Source of the DNA: Aestuariibaculum marinum
GTDB taxonomy: Bacteria; Bacteroidota; Bacteroidia; Flavobacteriales; Flavobacteriaceae
NCBI RefSeq assembly: GCF_014596975.1
Contig: NZ_JACVXD010000002.1
Coordinates: 520,553 to 584,552 of the forward strand
DNA length: 64,000 nt
Reading direction: 5' to 3'
Under the pieces are notes generated by a model, which was not told the origin of the DNA, searched no databases, and saw only the letters and a program-made list of their open reading frames with translations. Positions 25,444 to 34,236 of the stretch are shown here, one piece after another. Numbering within the stretch: position 1 is the stretch's first letter; every line of letters begins with the position of its first letter. A program made the translations under genes and the position numbers.

Positions 25444-26808
25444 TTATATGTTTAAAGGATTATAGCCGAAGTAGGGGACGTCTTCTTCTTTAAATTGAAT
25501 GCCATAGGTTTCCAGTTCTTTTAAAATAGGTGTGTAGACTTCTTTGGTTATAGGTATTTGAACGCCAGGGGTTTTAATTTTTCCATTTAAAATGGCCAAT
25601 GTAGCTATAGCAACTGGTAAGCCAACTGTTTTGGACATGGCTGTATAGGTTTGGTTTTCGCCTAGAACAACCATATTCGAATCTATTTGATATTTTTCTC
25701 CGTTTAATTCGTAACCAAATTTATGGTACATAACAATCATATCTTTGTCTTCTTCATCCAAAGTCCAGCTATCCATCAATATTTTTTGGAGAATTTGTGC
25801 CGGCGTGGCTTTTTTTAATTCCACTTGTTTGGTGCTACTGAAAATATCCAGTTCTAGAAGCTTATCCCACATAATATCATCCTGATCAATTTTTAATTGA
25901 TGACGTAATTTCAATTCAACCGAATCGGTTGGGCTGTAGGGTAAAAAAGAGTTGATAAAATCACGATAACTCATATGTTCGCTGTCATCAATGGTATAGC
26001 TGTCATCAGTCATACCAAGAGCGACAAAAATATTCCAGGCACGACTAAACCCAACACGACGAATCGTTCCGCGGTACAAAGTTTTAATATCGTTTAATCC
26101 ATATACACTTTGGTATTTTAAAGAATCGCGGTTGGCGTAAACTTCAAATCGGCCATAATCTTCAATGTCAATAAACTCTGTCCGTCTAAATAAACGGTTG
26201 TAAGGAATGTACTTGTAGGTACCTTCCTGTAAAAATTTAGCGGCGCCACCTTGTCCGGCAGTCACAACATTTCTTGGATTCCAGGTGAATTTGTAATTCC
26301 ATAGGTTATTATCACTTTCAGGAGCCACTAAACCTCCCGTAAACGATTCAAATAAAATTATTTTTCCGCCTTGAGCACGAATTCGGTCAATGACTTGCAT
26401 GGCACTCATATGGTCGATACCAGGATCGACACCAATTTCATTCATAAAAATAAGCCCTTTATCTTTGGCTTCTTCATCTAAAGCCTGCATTTCTGGACTA
26501 ATGTAAGATGCGGTTACCATATTTTTGTTATAAGCAATACAGTCTTTAGCGACTTCAATATGGAAGCGGGCAGGAAGCATTGAAATAACAATATCGGCCT
26601 TTTGTATGGCTTGTTTTCTATGTTCTTCATTAAAGACATCTAACTGAATAATATCAACTTGTTTATGCTGCCCAACCAATTTTTTTGCATGTTCTGTATT
26701 TAAATCACCAATGGTAATATGAAGATTTTCAGATTGAGATTTGTCTAATAAGTATTTAAGGAGGTAAGTGGTGGATTTACCTAAACCAATGACTAATATG
26801 TTTCGCAT
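25444..26808 (-). CDS. Saccharopine dehydrogenase family protein
   Basis: A 454-residue NAD(P)-dependent oxidoreductase. The Rossmann motif VIGLGKSTTYLLKYLL opens the protein and ADIVISMLPARFHIEVAKDC matches the nucleotide-binding half; FMNEIGVDPGIDHMSAMQVI is a saccharopine dehydrogenase/homospermidine synthase signature, and FESFTGGLVAPESDNNLWNY continues it. By family it acts on saccharopine in lysine metabolism, most likely catabolic given the adjacent Lrp regulator and the glutaryl-CoA dehydrogenase gene at 51937. No lysine-ketoglutarate reductase gene is visible nearby. Confidence 0.9.
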   Translation of the reverse strand: MRNILVIGLGKSTTYLLKYLLDKSQSENLHITIGDLNTEHAKKLVGQHKQVDIIQLDVFNEEHRKQAIQKADIVISMLPARFHIEVAKDCIAYNKNMVTASYISPEMQALDEEAKDKGLIFMNEIGVDPGIDHMSAMQVIDRIRAQGGKIILFESFTGGLVAPESDNNLWNYKFTWNPRNVVTAGQGGAAKFLQEGTYKYIPYNRLFRRTEFIDIEDYGRFEVYANRDSLKYQSVYGLNDIKTLYRGTIRRVGFSRAWNIFVALGMTDDSYTIDDSEHMSYRDFINSFLPYSPTDSVELKLRHQLKIDQDDIMWDKLLELDIFSSTKQVELKKATPAQILQKILMDSWTLDEEDKDMIVMYHKFGYELNGEKYQIDSNMVVLGENQTYTAMSKTVGLPVAIATLAILNGKIKTPGVQIPITKEVYTPILKELETYGIQFKEEDVPYFGYNPLNI

Positions 26809-26824
26809 AATGAGTTTAGTTGAG

Positions 26825-26832
26825 TAATTTTG
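26825..26832 (+). promoter_or_regulatory. Promoter -7 box for the DUF423 gene
   Basis: TAATTTTG fits TAnnTTTG and lies 55 bases before the ATG at 26888, within the divergent gap shared with the saccharopine dehydrogenase gene. Confidence 0.4.
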
Positions 26833-26887
26833 TACGGACTAATTTAGTAAATACAAAACGTATTTGTTTAAAAAATAGAATTTTGAT

Positions 26888-27274
26888 ATGAACAAACGAT
26901 TATTAATCACTGGAGCTGTTTTAGGGGTGTTAAGTGTAATTCTTGGTGCTTTTGGTGCTCACGGACTTAAGGCTTTGGTACCTGCGGAGGCTATAAACAC
27001 TTTTGAAACTGGTGTACGTTACCAGATGTATCATGCTTTTTTGTTACTTTTTGTGGGGATTGTTCCTAACGTATCGGTAAAAGCAAAAAATACACTTTTT
27101 TATTTGGTTGTTACTGGTGTTATTTTGTTTTCGGGTTCTATTTATGCATTAGCCACAAATACGTTAACCACCTTCGACTTTAAAACCATAGGATTTGTAA
27201 CGCCGATAGGAGGGCTATTCTTAATAAGTTCTTGGGTGTTATTAATTATTAATTTCGTAAAAAATAATTATTAA
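26888..27274 (+). CDS. DUF423 family membrane protein
   Basis: A 128-residue inner-membrane protein with four hydrophobic helices (about residues 5-25, 44-63, 70-92, 100-122). The motif GAFGAHGLKALVPAEAINTFETGVRYQMYHA is the DUF423 hallmark, here spread over residues 21-50. The family is widespread and functionally uncharacterised. The gap to pckA is only 72 bases and contains a separate promoter box, so co-transcription is possible but not required. Confidence 0.92.
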   Translation: MNKRLLITGAVLGVLSVILGAFGAHGLKALVPAEAINTFETGVRYQMYHAFLLLFVGIVPNVSVKAKNTLFYLVVTGVILFSGSIYALATNTLTTFDFKTIGFVTPIGGLFLISSWVLLIINFVKNNY

Positions 27275-27312
27275 AAGAAGTTAAAATCAAGAATAATTAA
27301 AAATTATTGTGC

Positions 27313-27320
27313 TAGTTTTG
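27313..27320 (+). promoter_or_regulatory. Promoter -7 box for pckA
   Basis: TAGTTTTG fits TAnnTTTG, 26 bases before the pckA ATG. Confidence 0.5.
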
Positions 27321-27346
27321 TCAAGTGAATAATTTTAAACTAAACT

Positions 27347-28963
27347 ATGGAAAACTATAGTCAAATTACGAAAACGATTTCGTTGGAGAAATATGGAATT
27401 AAAAATGCCGATGTAAGGTATCAGTTAACACCAGAGGAGTTGCATGGAATAGCTATTGAAAAAGGGCAGGCTGTTGAAGCATCTTCAGGAGCTTTGGCTG
27501 TTAATACCGGAGAGTTTACAGGACGCTCACCTAAGGACAGATTTATAGTTAAAGACGATGTGACACGCGATCGCGTTTGGTGGGGTGATATTAACATTCC
27601 ATTTGAAGCGGATAAGTTTGATGCTTTATACGATAAAGTAACAGATTATTTATCAAACAAAGAGGTGTTCGTAAGAGATAGTTATGCTTGTGCCGATGCC
27701 GATTATAAATTGAACATTCGTGTTATTAATGAATATCCTTGGAGCAACCAGTTTGCTTACAACATGTTTTTACGACCTACTGAAGAGGAATTGGTTGGTT
27801 TTGATCCTGAATGGACGATTGTTAATGCGCCAGGTTTTATGGCAAATCCTGAAGAAGATGGAACCAGACAACACAATTTTGCCATTTTAAACTTTACAAG
27901 AAAGATTGCTCTTATTGGAGGAACTGGATATACAGGGGAGATTAAAAAAGGAATTTTTTCTGCTTTAAACTTTATTCTTCCGGTTTATAAGAATACGTTA
28001 CCAATGCACTGTAGTGCCAATGTTGGTAAAGACGGCGATAGCGCTATTTTCTTTGGGTTATCAGGAACTGGAAAAACAACTTTATCTACCGATCCAAGCA
28101 GAAGTTTAATTGGTGACGATGAACACGGTTGGACAGCCGAAAATACGGTGTTTAATTTTGAAGGTGGTTGTTATGCCAAGGTAATTAACTTATCGAGAGA
28201 AAACGAACCGGAAATTTATGATGCTATTAAAAAAGGAGCTATTCTTGAAAACGTGATTCTTGATGCTGATAAGAACGTGATTTTTGAAGATACTTCTATC
28301 ACCCAAAATACAAGGGTAAGTTATCCTTTAAACCATATTGAAAATATTCAGGTGCCATCAATAGGGAAGAATCCTAAGAATATATTCTTTTTAACCGCAG
28401 ATGCTTTTGGCGTATTGCCTCCAATCTCTAAGTTAACGCCAGCTCAGGCAGCGTATCATTTTATTTCAGGTTATACGGCAAAAGTAGCAGGAACAGAAGC
28501 AGGAGTAGTAGAACCGCAACCATCATTTTCAGCGTGTTTTGGAGCGCCATTTATGCCCTTGCATCCAGCGAAATATGCAGAAATGTTAAGTGCTAAAATG
28601 ACCGAATCCGGAGTTAATGTATGGTTAGTAAATACGGGTTGGACTGGAGGACCTTATGGTGTGGGTACACGTATGAAATTAAAATATACACGTGCTATGA
28701 TTAATGCCGTGCTTAATGGCGATTTAGGGTTATATAATTACGACGATTATCATATTCACTCTGTATTTGGAGTAGCCCAGCCTAGATCTTGTCCGGGAGT
28801 GCCAACATCAGTGTTAAGTCCGAGAACAACTTGGAATGATGATGAAAAATATTACACTACAGCATTTAAATTAAGTAATGCATTCCGTGAAAACTTTAAA
28901 AAGTTTGAAGCACACTGTAGTGAAGAAATCCGTCGTGGAGGACCACAACGATATGCTTTTTAA
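27347..28963 (+). CDS. pckA: Phosphoenolpyruvate carboxykinase (ATP)
   Basis: A 538-residue gluconeogenic enzyme converting oxaloacetate and ATP to PEP, CO2 and ADP. Diagnostic motifs are FTGRSPKDRF (PEP-binding Arg) near residue 62, the kinase loop GLSGTGKTTLSTD near residue 238 and the downstream FEGGCYAKVINL segment with metal-binding residues. The length matches the E. coli enzyme. It is a single-gene unit with its own promoter and a strong terminator. A second, unrelated PEP carboxykinase type may be encoded at 48336. Confidence 0.98.
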   Translation: MENYSQITKTISLEKYGIKNADVRYQLTPEELHGIAIEKGQAVEASSGALAVNTGEFTGRSPKDRFIVKDDVTRDRVWWGDINIPFEADKFDALYDKVTDYLSNKEVFVRDSYACADADYKLNIRVINEYPWSNQFAYNMFLRPTEEELVGFDPEWTIVNAPGFMANPEEDGTRQHNFAILNFTRKIALIGGTGYTGEIKKGIFSALNFILPVYKNTLPMHCSANVGKDGDSAIFFGLSGTGKTTLSTDPSRSLIGDDEHGWTAENTVFNFEGGCYAKVINLSRENEPEIYDAIKKGAILENVILDADKNVIFEDTSITQNTRVSYPLNHIENIQVPSIGKNPKNIFFLTADAFGVLPPISKLTPAQAAYHFISGYTAKVAGTEAGVVEPQPSFSACFGAPFMPLHPAKYAEMLSAKMTESGVNVWLVNTGWTGGPYGVGTRMKLKYTRAMINAVLNGDLGLYNYDDYHIHSVFGVAQPRSCPGVPTSVLSPRTTWNDDEKYYTTAFKLSNAFRENFKKFEAHCSEEIRRGGPQRYAF

Positions 28964-28991
28964 CTTTACCAACTAAACTAAATACCAAAAG

Positions 28992-29024
28992 AAAAGGGCT
29001 GATTTTTAAATCAGCCCTTTTTTA
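28992..29024 (+). terminator. Rho-independent terminator of pckA
   Basis: A 14-bp perfect stem (28992-29005 with 29008-29021) with a T-run. It also lies just past the hemD stop on the other strand. Confidence 0.88.
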
Positions 29025-29041
29025 TTTGTTTATTCAACAGG

Positions 29042-29791
29042 TTATTTTCCTTTGTTTACTTTTTCAATATATTTTTCTAAAGCCATTGTCATAGAAGGGG
29101 TTTCAGGGGTCGGTGCAGCAATATCTACACGTAATCCTTTTTCCTCAACCGCTTTAATGGTTGTATTTCCAAATACAGCAAGACGAGTGTCGTTTTGCTT
29201 GAAATCTGGGAAATTATGAAATAAAGATTCAATACCAGAAGGGCTAAAGAATACTAAAACATCATAAGTTACATTCTCTAAATCAGAAAGGTCGCTAATT
29301 ACTGTTTTGTAGAAAGTGGCTTGTTTCCAATCGACTCCTAAAGCATCTAAAGTGTTTGGCACTTCATCTTTTACTTTATCAGTATTTGGTAATAAAAATT
29401 TCTCGTCTTTATACTTTTTAATTAAAGGGGAAAGCTCAGAAAAAGTACGTTTACCTACATAAATTTTACGCTTTCTATAAACAACATATTTTTGAAGATA
29501 AAAAGCAACAGCTTCAGACTGACAAAAATACTTCATAGTATCAGGCACCTTAAAGCGCATTTCATCAGCTACTCTAAAGAAATGGTCTACAGCGTTTCTA
29601 CTTGTTAAAATAATGGCAGTGTACTTGCTTAAATCAACTTTTTGTTGTCTAACCTCTTTCGCTGGAACACCTTCAACGTGGATGAAAGGGCGAAAGTCTA
29701 TTTTTACTTTTTGTTTCTCTATTAAATCGAAGTAAGGCGAGTTTTCTATTTTAGGTTCTGGTTGAGATACTAAAATGGTTTTCACTTTCAT
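29042..29791 (-). CDS. hemD: Uroporphyrinogen-III synthase
   Basis: A 249-residue enzyme of haem biosynthesis that cyclises hydroxymethylbilane to uroporphyrinogen III. The two-domain alpha/beta layout is recognisable: YTAIILTSRNAVDHFFRVAD in the first domain, YDVLVFFSPSGIESLF and RLAVFGNTTIKAVEEKGLRV in the second. HemD is poorly conserved, but these motifs are typical. It follows the DUF4271 membrane protein gene by 20 bases, a frequent arrangement in Flavobacteriaceae. No other hem gene is in the window. Confidence 0.9.
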   Translation of the reverse strand: MKVKTILVSQPEPKIENSPYFDLIEKQKVKIDFRPFIHVEGVPAKEVRQQKVDLSKYTAIILTSRNAVDHFFRVADEMRFKVPDTMKYFCQSEAVAFYLQKYVVYRKRKIYVGKRTFSELSPLIKKYKDEKFLLPNTDKVKDEVPNTLDALGVDWKQATFYKTVISDLSDLENVTYDVLVFFSPSGIESLFHNFPDFKQNDTRLAVFGNTTIKAVEEKGLRVDIAAPTPETPSMTMALEKYIEKVNKGK

Positions 29792-29811
29792 GGGCGCAAG
29801 TTGTTAGTTTG

Positions 29812-30459
29812 TCAATTAAGAATAAACACCTTATACAGTATTATGTAAGGTGCGATTTCAAGTGTGCAAAGATACAAAATAAAATAAAATAAGTTAGGTT
29901 TTATTAAACTTTGATGTGCTTTAAAAGAAGTTATTAGTCCCACCACGTTGATAATTAATAATAAAATAATTATAAAGTAAATGAAATTTAAACTTGGCGT
30001 AAAACTGTAAAGCAAAATGGCGTTTATAGGGAGTAATAAGAGCCCTAAATAGTTTTTATAGGTAATTTTTTGAAACAAGTAGAGATCAGTCAGTTTTTCA
30101 ATTTCAAAAATGCTGGCAACAAGGCGCTCAATAAGTACTTTTATTAAAATAAATACTGCAATTCCCGTAGCTAATTTAACTATGGCATCCGGGTAAATGA
30201 TAGTAGTTTGAGTGGTTTTAAGATAAATGATATATACAAAAACCGAAGACGAAAGAATAAGGTTAAAGAATAATAAAGCTTCAAACTTATCTAAAAACTT
30301 CTGCTCTCGGGCATAAATTTTTAAGTATTTCGAGTTTCCAATAACATAAGTAAAATCATTAAAGCGTTTAGGTGCAATAAGTTTTGTAATGGCTACAGTA
30401 ACTAAGCCAATAATAATAAAAATAGTGAATAAATCGTTAGATAGTGTTTCCCTAAGCAT
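29812..30459 (-). CDS. DUF4271 family membrane protein
   Basis: A 215-residue polytopic membrane protein with about six hydrophobic helices and almost no soluble domain. The opening stretch with APKRFNDFTYVIGNSKYLKIY matches the DUF4271 family of Bacteroidota. It probably forms an operon with hemD, whose start is 20 bases downstream. The function is unknown; the coupling to haem synthesis could be incidental. Confidence 0.88.
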   Translation of the reverse strand: MLRETLSNDLFTIFIIIGLVTVAITKLIAPKRFNDFTYVIGNSKYLKIYAREQKFLDKFEALLFFNLILSSSVFVYIIYLKTTQTTIIYPDAIVKLATGIAVFILIKVLIERLVASIFEIEKLTDLYLFQKITYKNYLGLLLLPINAILLYSFTPSLNFIYFIIILLLIINVVGLITSFKAHQSLIKPNLFYFILYLCTLEIAPYIILYKVFILN

Positions 30460-30538
30460 GTTGTAAAATTATTATAAAAATTTAAGAAGAAAAGGCAATT
30501 ATTAAGGAATATTTAAAATAAATAAACGACTAATAGTG

Positions 30539-30546
30539 TACATTTG
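30539..30546 (+). promoter_or_regulatory. Promoter -7 box for the mannosyltransferase-dihydroorotase unit
   Basis: TACATTTG fits TAnnTTTG, 36 bases before the ATG at 30583. Confidence 0.45.
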
Positions 30547-30582
30547 CTGAAATTAATTTTTAAGTCTTATTAACACCAAAGA

Positions 30583-31305
30583 ATGACAAACGCGATTGTA
30601 ATCATTCCTACTTATAACGAAATTGAAAATATCGAAGCGATCATTAAAGCTGTGTTTTCTCAATCGGATGGTGTTCATGTTCTTATAGTTGATGATAATT
30701 CTCCAGACTTAACCGGTTTAAAGGTTAAGGAACTCCAAACCGAATTTTCAAATCGCTTATTTTTAGAAGAGCGTAAAGAAAAATCCGGATTGGGTACGGC
30801 TTATATTCATGGCTTTAAATGGTGTTTAGAAAGAACATACGAGTATATTTTTGAAATGGATGCCGATTTCTCGCATAACCCCGAGGATTTAGTGAGGTTG
30901 TACGAGGCATGTCATGAAACAAATGCCGATTTGGCCATCGGTTCGCGTTATGTTACGGGAGTGAATGTTGTTAACTGGCCTATGAGTCGTGTTTTGATGT
31001 CTTATTTTGCATCTAAATATGTAAGGTTAATAACAGGAATGAAAATTCATGATACTACGGCAGGGTTTGTATGTTATAAAAGGAAGGTTTTAGAAGCTAT
31101 AGATTTAAATAATATTAAATTTATAGGCTATGCGTTTCAAATAGAAATGAAGTTTAAGGCCTATTTAAAAGATTTTAAAATAGCTGAGGTGCCTGTCATT
31201 TTTACCGATAGAACGAAAGGTGAATCGAAATTAAGTTCTGGCATAATTTCTGAAGCTATCTTTGGAGTCATCTCAATGAAATTGAAAAGCTTATTTAAGA
31301 AGTAG
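30583..31305 (+). CDS. Polyprenol monophosphomannose synthase-like glycosyltransferase (GT2)
   Basis: A 240-residue GT2 enzyme resembling soluble DPM1, which transfers mannose from GDP-mannose to a polyprenyl phosphate. Motifs are IIPTYNEIENIE at the N-terminus, IVDDNSPDLTG near residue 38, the EMDADFSHNPEDL metal-binding DAD at about residue 95, and the IGSRYVTG segment. There is no C-terminal membrane domain. It starts a unit with dihydroorotase (7 bases downstream) and the DUF4296 gene. The sugar specificity is by family only. Confidence 0.9.
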   Translation: MTNAIVIIPTYNEIENIEAIIKAVFSQSDGVHVLIVDDNSPDLTGLKVKELQTEFSNRLFLEERKEKSGLGTAYIHGFKWCLERTYEYIFEMDADFSHNPEDLVRLYEACHETNADLAIGSRYVTGVNVVNWPMSRVLMSYFASKYVRLITGMKIHDTTAGFVCYKRKVLEAIDLNNIKFIGYAFQIEMKFKAYLKDFKIAEVPVIFTDRTKGESKLSSGIISEAIFGVISMKLKSLFKK

Positions 31306-31312
31306 ATAAATA

Positions 31313-32659
31313 ATGAAAAAGAAACAAACGTTAATAAAAAACGCTCACATAGTAAACGAAGGCACCATTTTTAATGGCGATATACTGATAGAAGGCGAAT
31401 ATATTAAGGAAATAAGTGACTCTATAAGTGCAAAATCATCAGACGTACATGTAATCGATGCAGAAGGTAAATATTTGTTACCAGGAGCTATTGACGATCA
31501 GGTGCATTTTAGAGAGCCAGGGTTAACGCATAAAGCGAATATAGAAACCGAATCGAAAGCGGCAATAGCCGGAGGTATCACTTCGTTTGTAGAAATGCCA
31601 AACACCAATCCGCAAACCACTACCGTTGAAAAGTTAGAGGAGAAATTTGCGATTGCAGCCGAGACATCTTCGGCGAATTATTCGTTTATGTTTGGTGGAA
31701 CTAACGATAATTTAGATGAAATTTTAAAGGTAGACCCTAAAAGTGTTGCTGGGTTAAAGCTGTTTTTAGGATCATCAACCGGAAATATGCTGGTTGATAA
31801 CCCTGAGGTGTTAGAGAAAATCTTTAAAAGCACCAATATGGTAATTTCTGTGCACTGTGAAGACGAAGCGACTATCAAGAAAAACTTTCAGGAGCATTTT
31901 GATAAATACGGCGACGATATTCCTGTAAGTTGTCACCCAATTATCAGAAGTGAAGATGCATGCTATATTTCTTCATCAAAAGCGATTGAACTGGCGAAGA
32001 AAACAGGAGCACGTTTGCATGTATTTCATTTATCAACAGGAAAAGAAACGAAATTATTCAGTAACAAAATTCCATTAAAAGATAAGAAAATTACAGCTGA
32101 GGTTTGTGTGCACCACCTATGGTTCTCTGATGAAGATTATGAGAAAAAAGGAACTTTGATTAAGTGGAATCCAGCAGTAAAAACCAAGGAAGACCGCGAC
32201 CAATTATGGGAAGCTTTACTTGATGACCGTATAGATGTTATTGCTACAGATCATGCGCCACATACTATCGATGAGAAGAAAAACGTTTATACAAGTGCGC
32301 CTTCAGGAGGGCCTTTAGTTCAGCATGCATTACCAGCTATGTTAGAAATGTATCACCGTGGTAAAATTTCAATTGAAAAAGTGGTTGAGAAAATGTGTCA
32401 CAACCCATCTATTTTATTCGAAATTGAAAAGCGAGGATACGTTAAGGAAGGATATTTTGCAGATTTAGTATTGGTAGATTTAAACAATCCGTGGACGGTT
32501 AATAAAGATAATATCTTATATAAATGTGGCTGGTCTCCGTTTGAAGGCACAACCTTTAAGTCTAGAATTACGCATACATTTTTAAATGGAAGTTTAGTTT
32601 ATCAAAATGCTAAATTCAGTAAAGAAAAGGCGGCTAAGCGTTTAACTTTTAATAGATAA
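31313..32659 (+). CDS. pyrC: Dihydroorotase family amidohydrolase with Gln at the first metal-ligand position
   Basis: A 448-residue amidohydrolase assigned to pyrimidine biosynthesis (carbamoyl-aspartate to dihydroorotate). Usual residues are the carboxylatable K149 (GLKLFLGSS), H181, H239 and catalytic D313 (ATDHAPH). The opening metal motif is DDQVHFREPG: the first His of the normal DxHxHFREPG is Q63, while H65 is kept. The same substitution is, as I recall, present in Bacteroidales homologues annotated as dihydroorotase. The enzyme is therefore probably mono- or atypically metal-bound. Its stop overlaps the DUF4296 start by one base (TAATG). Confidence 0.88.
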   Translation: MKKKQTLIKNAHIVNEGTIFNGDILIEGEYIKEISDSISAKSSDVHVIDAEGKYLLPGAIDDQVHFREPGLTHKANIETESKAAIAGGITSFVEMPNTNPQTTTVEKLEEKFAIAAETSSANYSFMFGGTNDNLDEILKVDPKSVAGLKLFLGSSTGNMLVDNPEVLEKIFKSTNMVISVHCEDEATIKKNFQEHFDKYGDDIPVSCHPIIRSEDACYISSSKAIELAKKTGARLHVFHLSTGKETKLFSNKIPLKDKKITAEVCVHHLWFSDEDYEKKGTLIKWNPAVKTKEDRDQLWEALLDDRIDVIATDHAPHTIDEKKNVYTSAPSGGPLVQHALPAMLEMYHRGKISIEKVVEKMCHNPSILFEIEKRGYVKEGYFADLVLVDLNNPWTVNKDNILYKCGWSPFEGTTFKSRITHTFLNGSLVYQNAKFSKEKAAKRLTFNR

Positions 32660-33177
32660 TGTTGAAGCAATTCATAACATATTTTTTCATTATTCTTGTT
32701 GCTACATCATGTGGTAATTTAAGTGGACCAAAGAAGCCTGAGAATTTAATTCCGAAGGACAAAATGGTTGAAGTACTTATCGATGCACGTTTGGTAGGCT
32801 CTGTTAACGGGACAAATAAGCGCCTGTTAGAAGATAAAGGATACGATCTTAAAAATTATGTTTTCGAAAAGCACGGTATAGATAGTTTACAGTTTGCAGA
32901 AAGCAACGACTATTATACCTATCACATTAAGCAATATCAAGAAATTTTTGATAAAGCCATTGATAGTTTAGAACATTTGAAAAATCAGTTAGAAATACAA
33001 AAAAAGAAACTTGATAAGGAAAGGAGACAAAAAGAATTAGATTCAATTAAAAAAATAGAAAAATTAAAAGATTCACTACTTCAATTGGATAAAAAGAAAT
33101 TAGATATCCTTGAGGAAGATAAGGAAGAAGGTAAATTATCTAGACCTCTTTTAGAAAAAGATACCCTACCTCAGTAA
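32659..33177 (+). CDS. DUF4296 family lipoprotein
   Basis: A 172-residue lipoprotein. The lipobox is VATSC with Cys at residue 18. The core (LIPKDKMVEVLIDARLVGSVN, YDLKNYVFEKHGIDSLQFAESNDYY) matches DUF4296 of Bacteroidota, and the C-terminal 70 residues form a Lys/Glu-rich coiled coil. It is translationally coupled to dihydroorotase through TAATG. The function is unknown. The last 38 bases overlap the 3' end of the convergent epimerase gene. Confidence 0.88.
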   Translation: MLKQFITYFFIILVATSCGNLSGPKKPENLIPKDKMVEVLIDARLVGSVNGTNKRLLEDKGYDLKNYVFEKHGIDSLQFAESNDYYTYHIKQYQEIFDKAIDSLEHLKNQLEIQKKKLDKERRQKELDSIKKIEKLKDSLLQLDKKKLDILEEDKEEGKLSRPLLEKDTLPQ

Positions 33178-34147
33178 TCGTTTTATTAACAGCCTTGAAC
33201 TTGTAGTTTAGGGCTGTTTTTATTTTAGCACTGCTGTATTCCTTTTTAGATGATAATGTCGTGGTTAGGTGTTTTGTTAACTGCCTGCGCTTGCCTGTCA
33301 ACACATGGTTTAACCAGTCTAATCGCCAGGCAATGCTCAATAGGTTTTTAGAGGCTAATTTTTCAGGAATTTTTCCGTTTACCGCAGTAGCTAAGGTTTG
33401 TAAAAAAGCTTTGTAATTCCATGTTTCTGCTATCAGAACAAAACGCTCGTTTGAGATGTTACTTTTTAAAAGTTGTATCATAATCTCTACAACATCTTTC
33501 ACATCAACTAAACCAATTGTACCAGAGCTGTAATATTTTATGCCTTTATGGGCTCTTTTAAATAAACTACCTGTACCATATTTCCAGATGCCAGCCCCTA
33601 GTATAACGCCAGGATTCACAATAACAGCATTTAAACCTTCTTGTGTGCCGCGCCAGACTTCCATTTCGGCACCATATTTTGTAATCGCATAAACATTATT
33701 GTCGTCTTCCGGATTCCAAATAGTTTCTTCGTCAATTACAGCATTATTGATTGGTTTGCCTAAGGTAGCAATCGAGCTTACATAACACAGTTTTTTTATA
33801 TTTTTAGATAAGCTTATGTTAACTATGTTAGCAGTGCCTTCTATATTCGTTTTTCTTAACAGATGGTATTTGTCCGGTTCGAACGACACAAAGGCTGCAC
33901 AATGGTAAACGTATTCAATGTTTTTAAACGCGTCCTCTAAAGTAGGAATGTCTAAAAGGTCGGCTTTAACCCATTCAATAGCATTAAAAAGATGCTCATA
34001 AGATTCGGTGTAAGTAGAAAACACATCTCTTACCTGAGCTAATTTTGCTTCAGTTCTGTAAATCGCTCTTACTTTTTCGTTGTTACTTACAAGCTTATAA
34101 AGTAAGTGTGAACCAACTAAACCAGTGCCTCCTGTTACTAAAATCAT
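33140..34147 (-). CDS. NAD-dependent epimerase/dehydratase family protein
   Basis: A 335-residue extended short-chain dehydrogenase. The cofactor motif GGTGLVGSHLL opens the protein; the catalytic YxxxK is YAITKYGAE near residue 152, preceded by the conserved Ser in CYVSSIATLG. The C-terminal 90 residues are basic and poorly conserved. It resembles dihydroflavonol-reductase-like members more than sugar epimerases; the substrate is not determinable. It is a single gene convergent with DUF4296 and divergent from tyrS. Confidence 0.9.
   Translation of the reverse strand: MILVTGGTGLVGSHLLYKLVSNNEKVRAIYRTEAKLAQVRDVFSTYTESYEHLFNAIEWVKADLLDIPTLEDAFKNIEYVYHCAAFVSFEPDKYHLLRKTNIEGTANIVNISLSKNIKKLCYVSSIATLGKPINNAVIDEETIWNPEDDNNVYAITKYGAEMEVWRGTQEGLNAVIVNPGVILGAGIWKYGTGSLFKRAHKGIKYYSSGTIGLVDVKDVVEIMIQLLKSNISNERFVLIAETWNYKAFLQTLATAVNGKIPEKLASKNLLSIAWRLDWLNHVLTGKRRQLTKHLTTTLSSKKEYSSAKIKTALNYKFKAVNKTITEVGYLFLKEV
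33188..33222 (+). terminator. Candidate terminator of the dihydroorotase-DUF4296 unit
   Basis: AACAGCC/GGCTGTT stem (33188-33194 with 33212-33218) followed by TTTTT. It lies inside the 3' coding part of the convergent epimerase gene. Confidence 0.45.
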
Positions 34148-34200
34148 GCAACTAATGTAAAGAATTATTCATTATACTAAAGTAATTCTACATTGATTTT

Positions 34201-34208
34201 TATCTTTG
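34201..34208 (+). promoter_or_regulatory. Promoter -7 box for tyrS
   Basis: TATCTTTG fits TAnnTTTG, 28 bases before the tyrS ATG. Confidence 0.5.
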
Positions 34209-34236
34209 CCATACTTTTATAATAAACGAACACATA

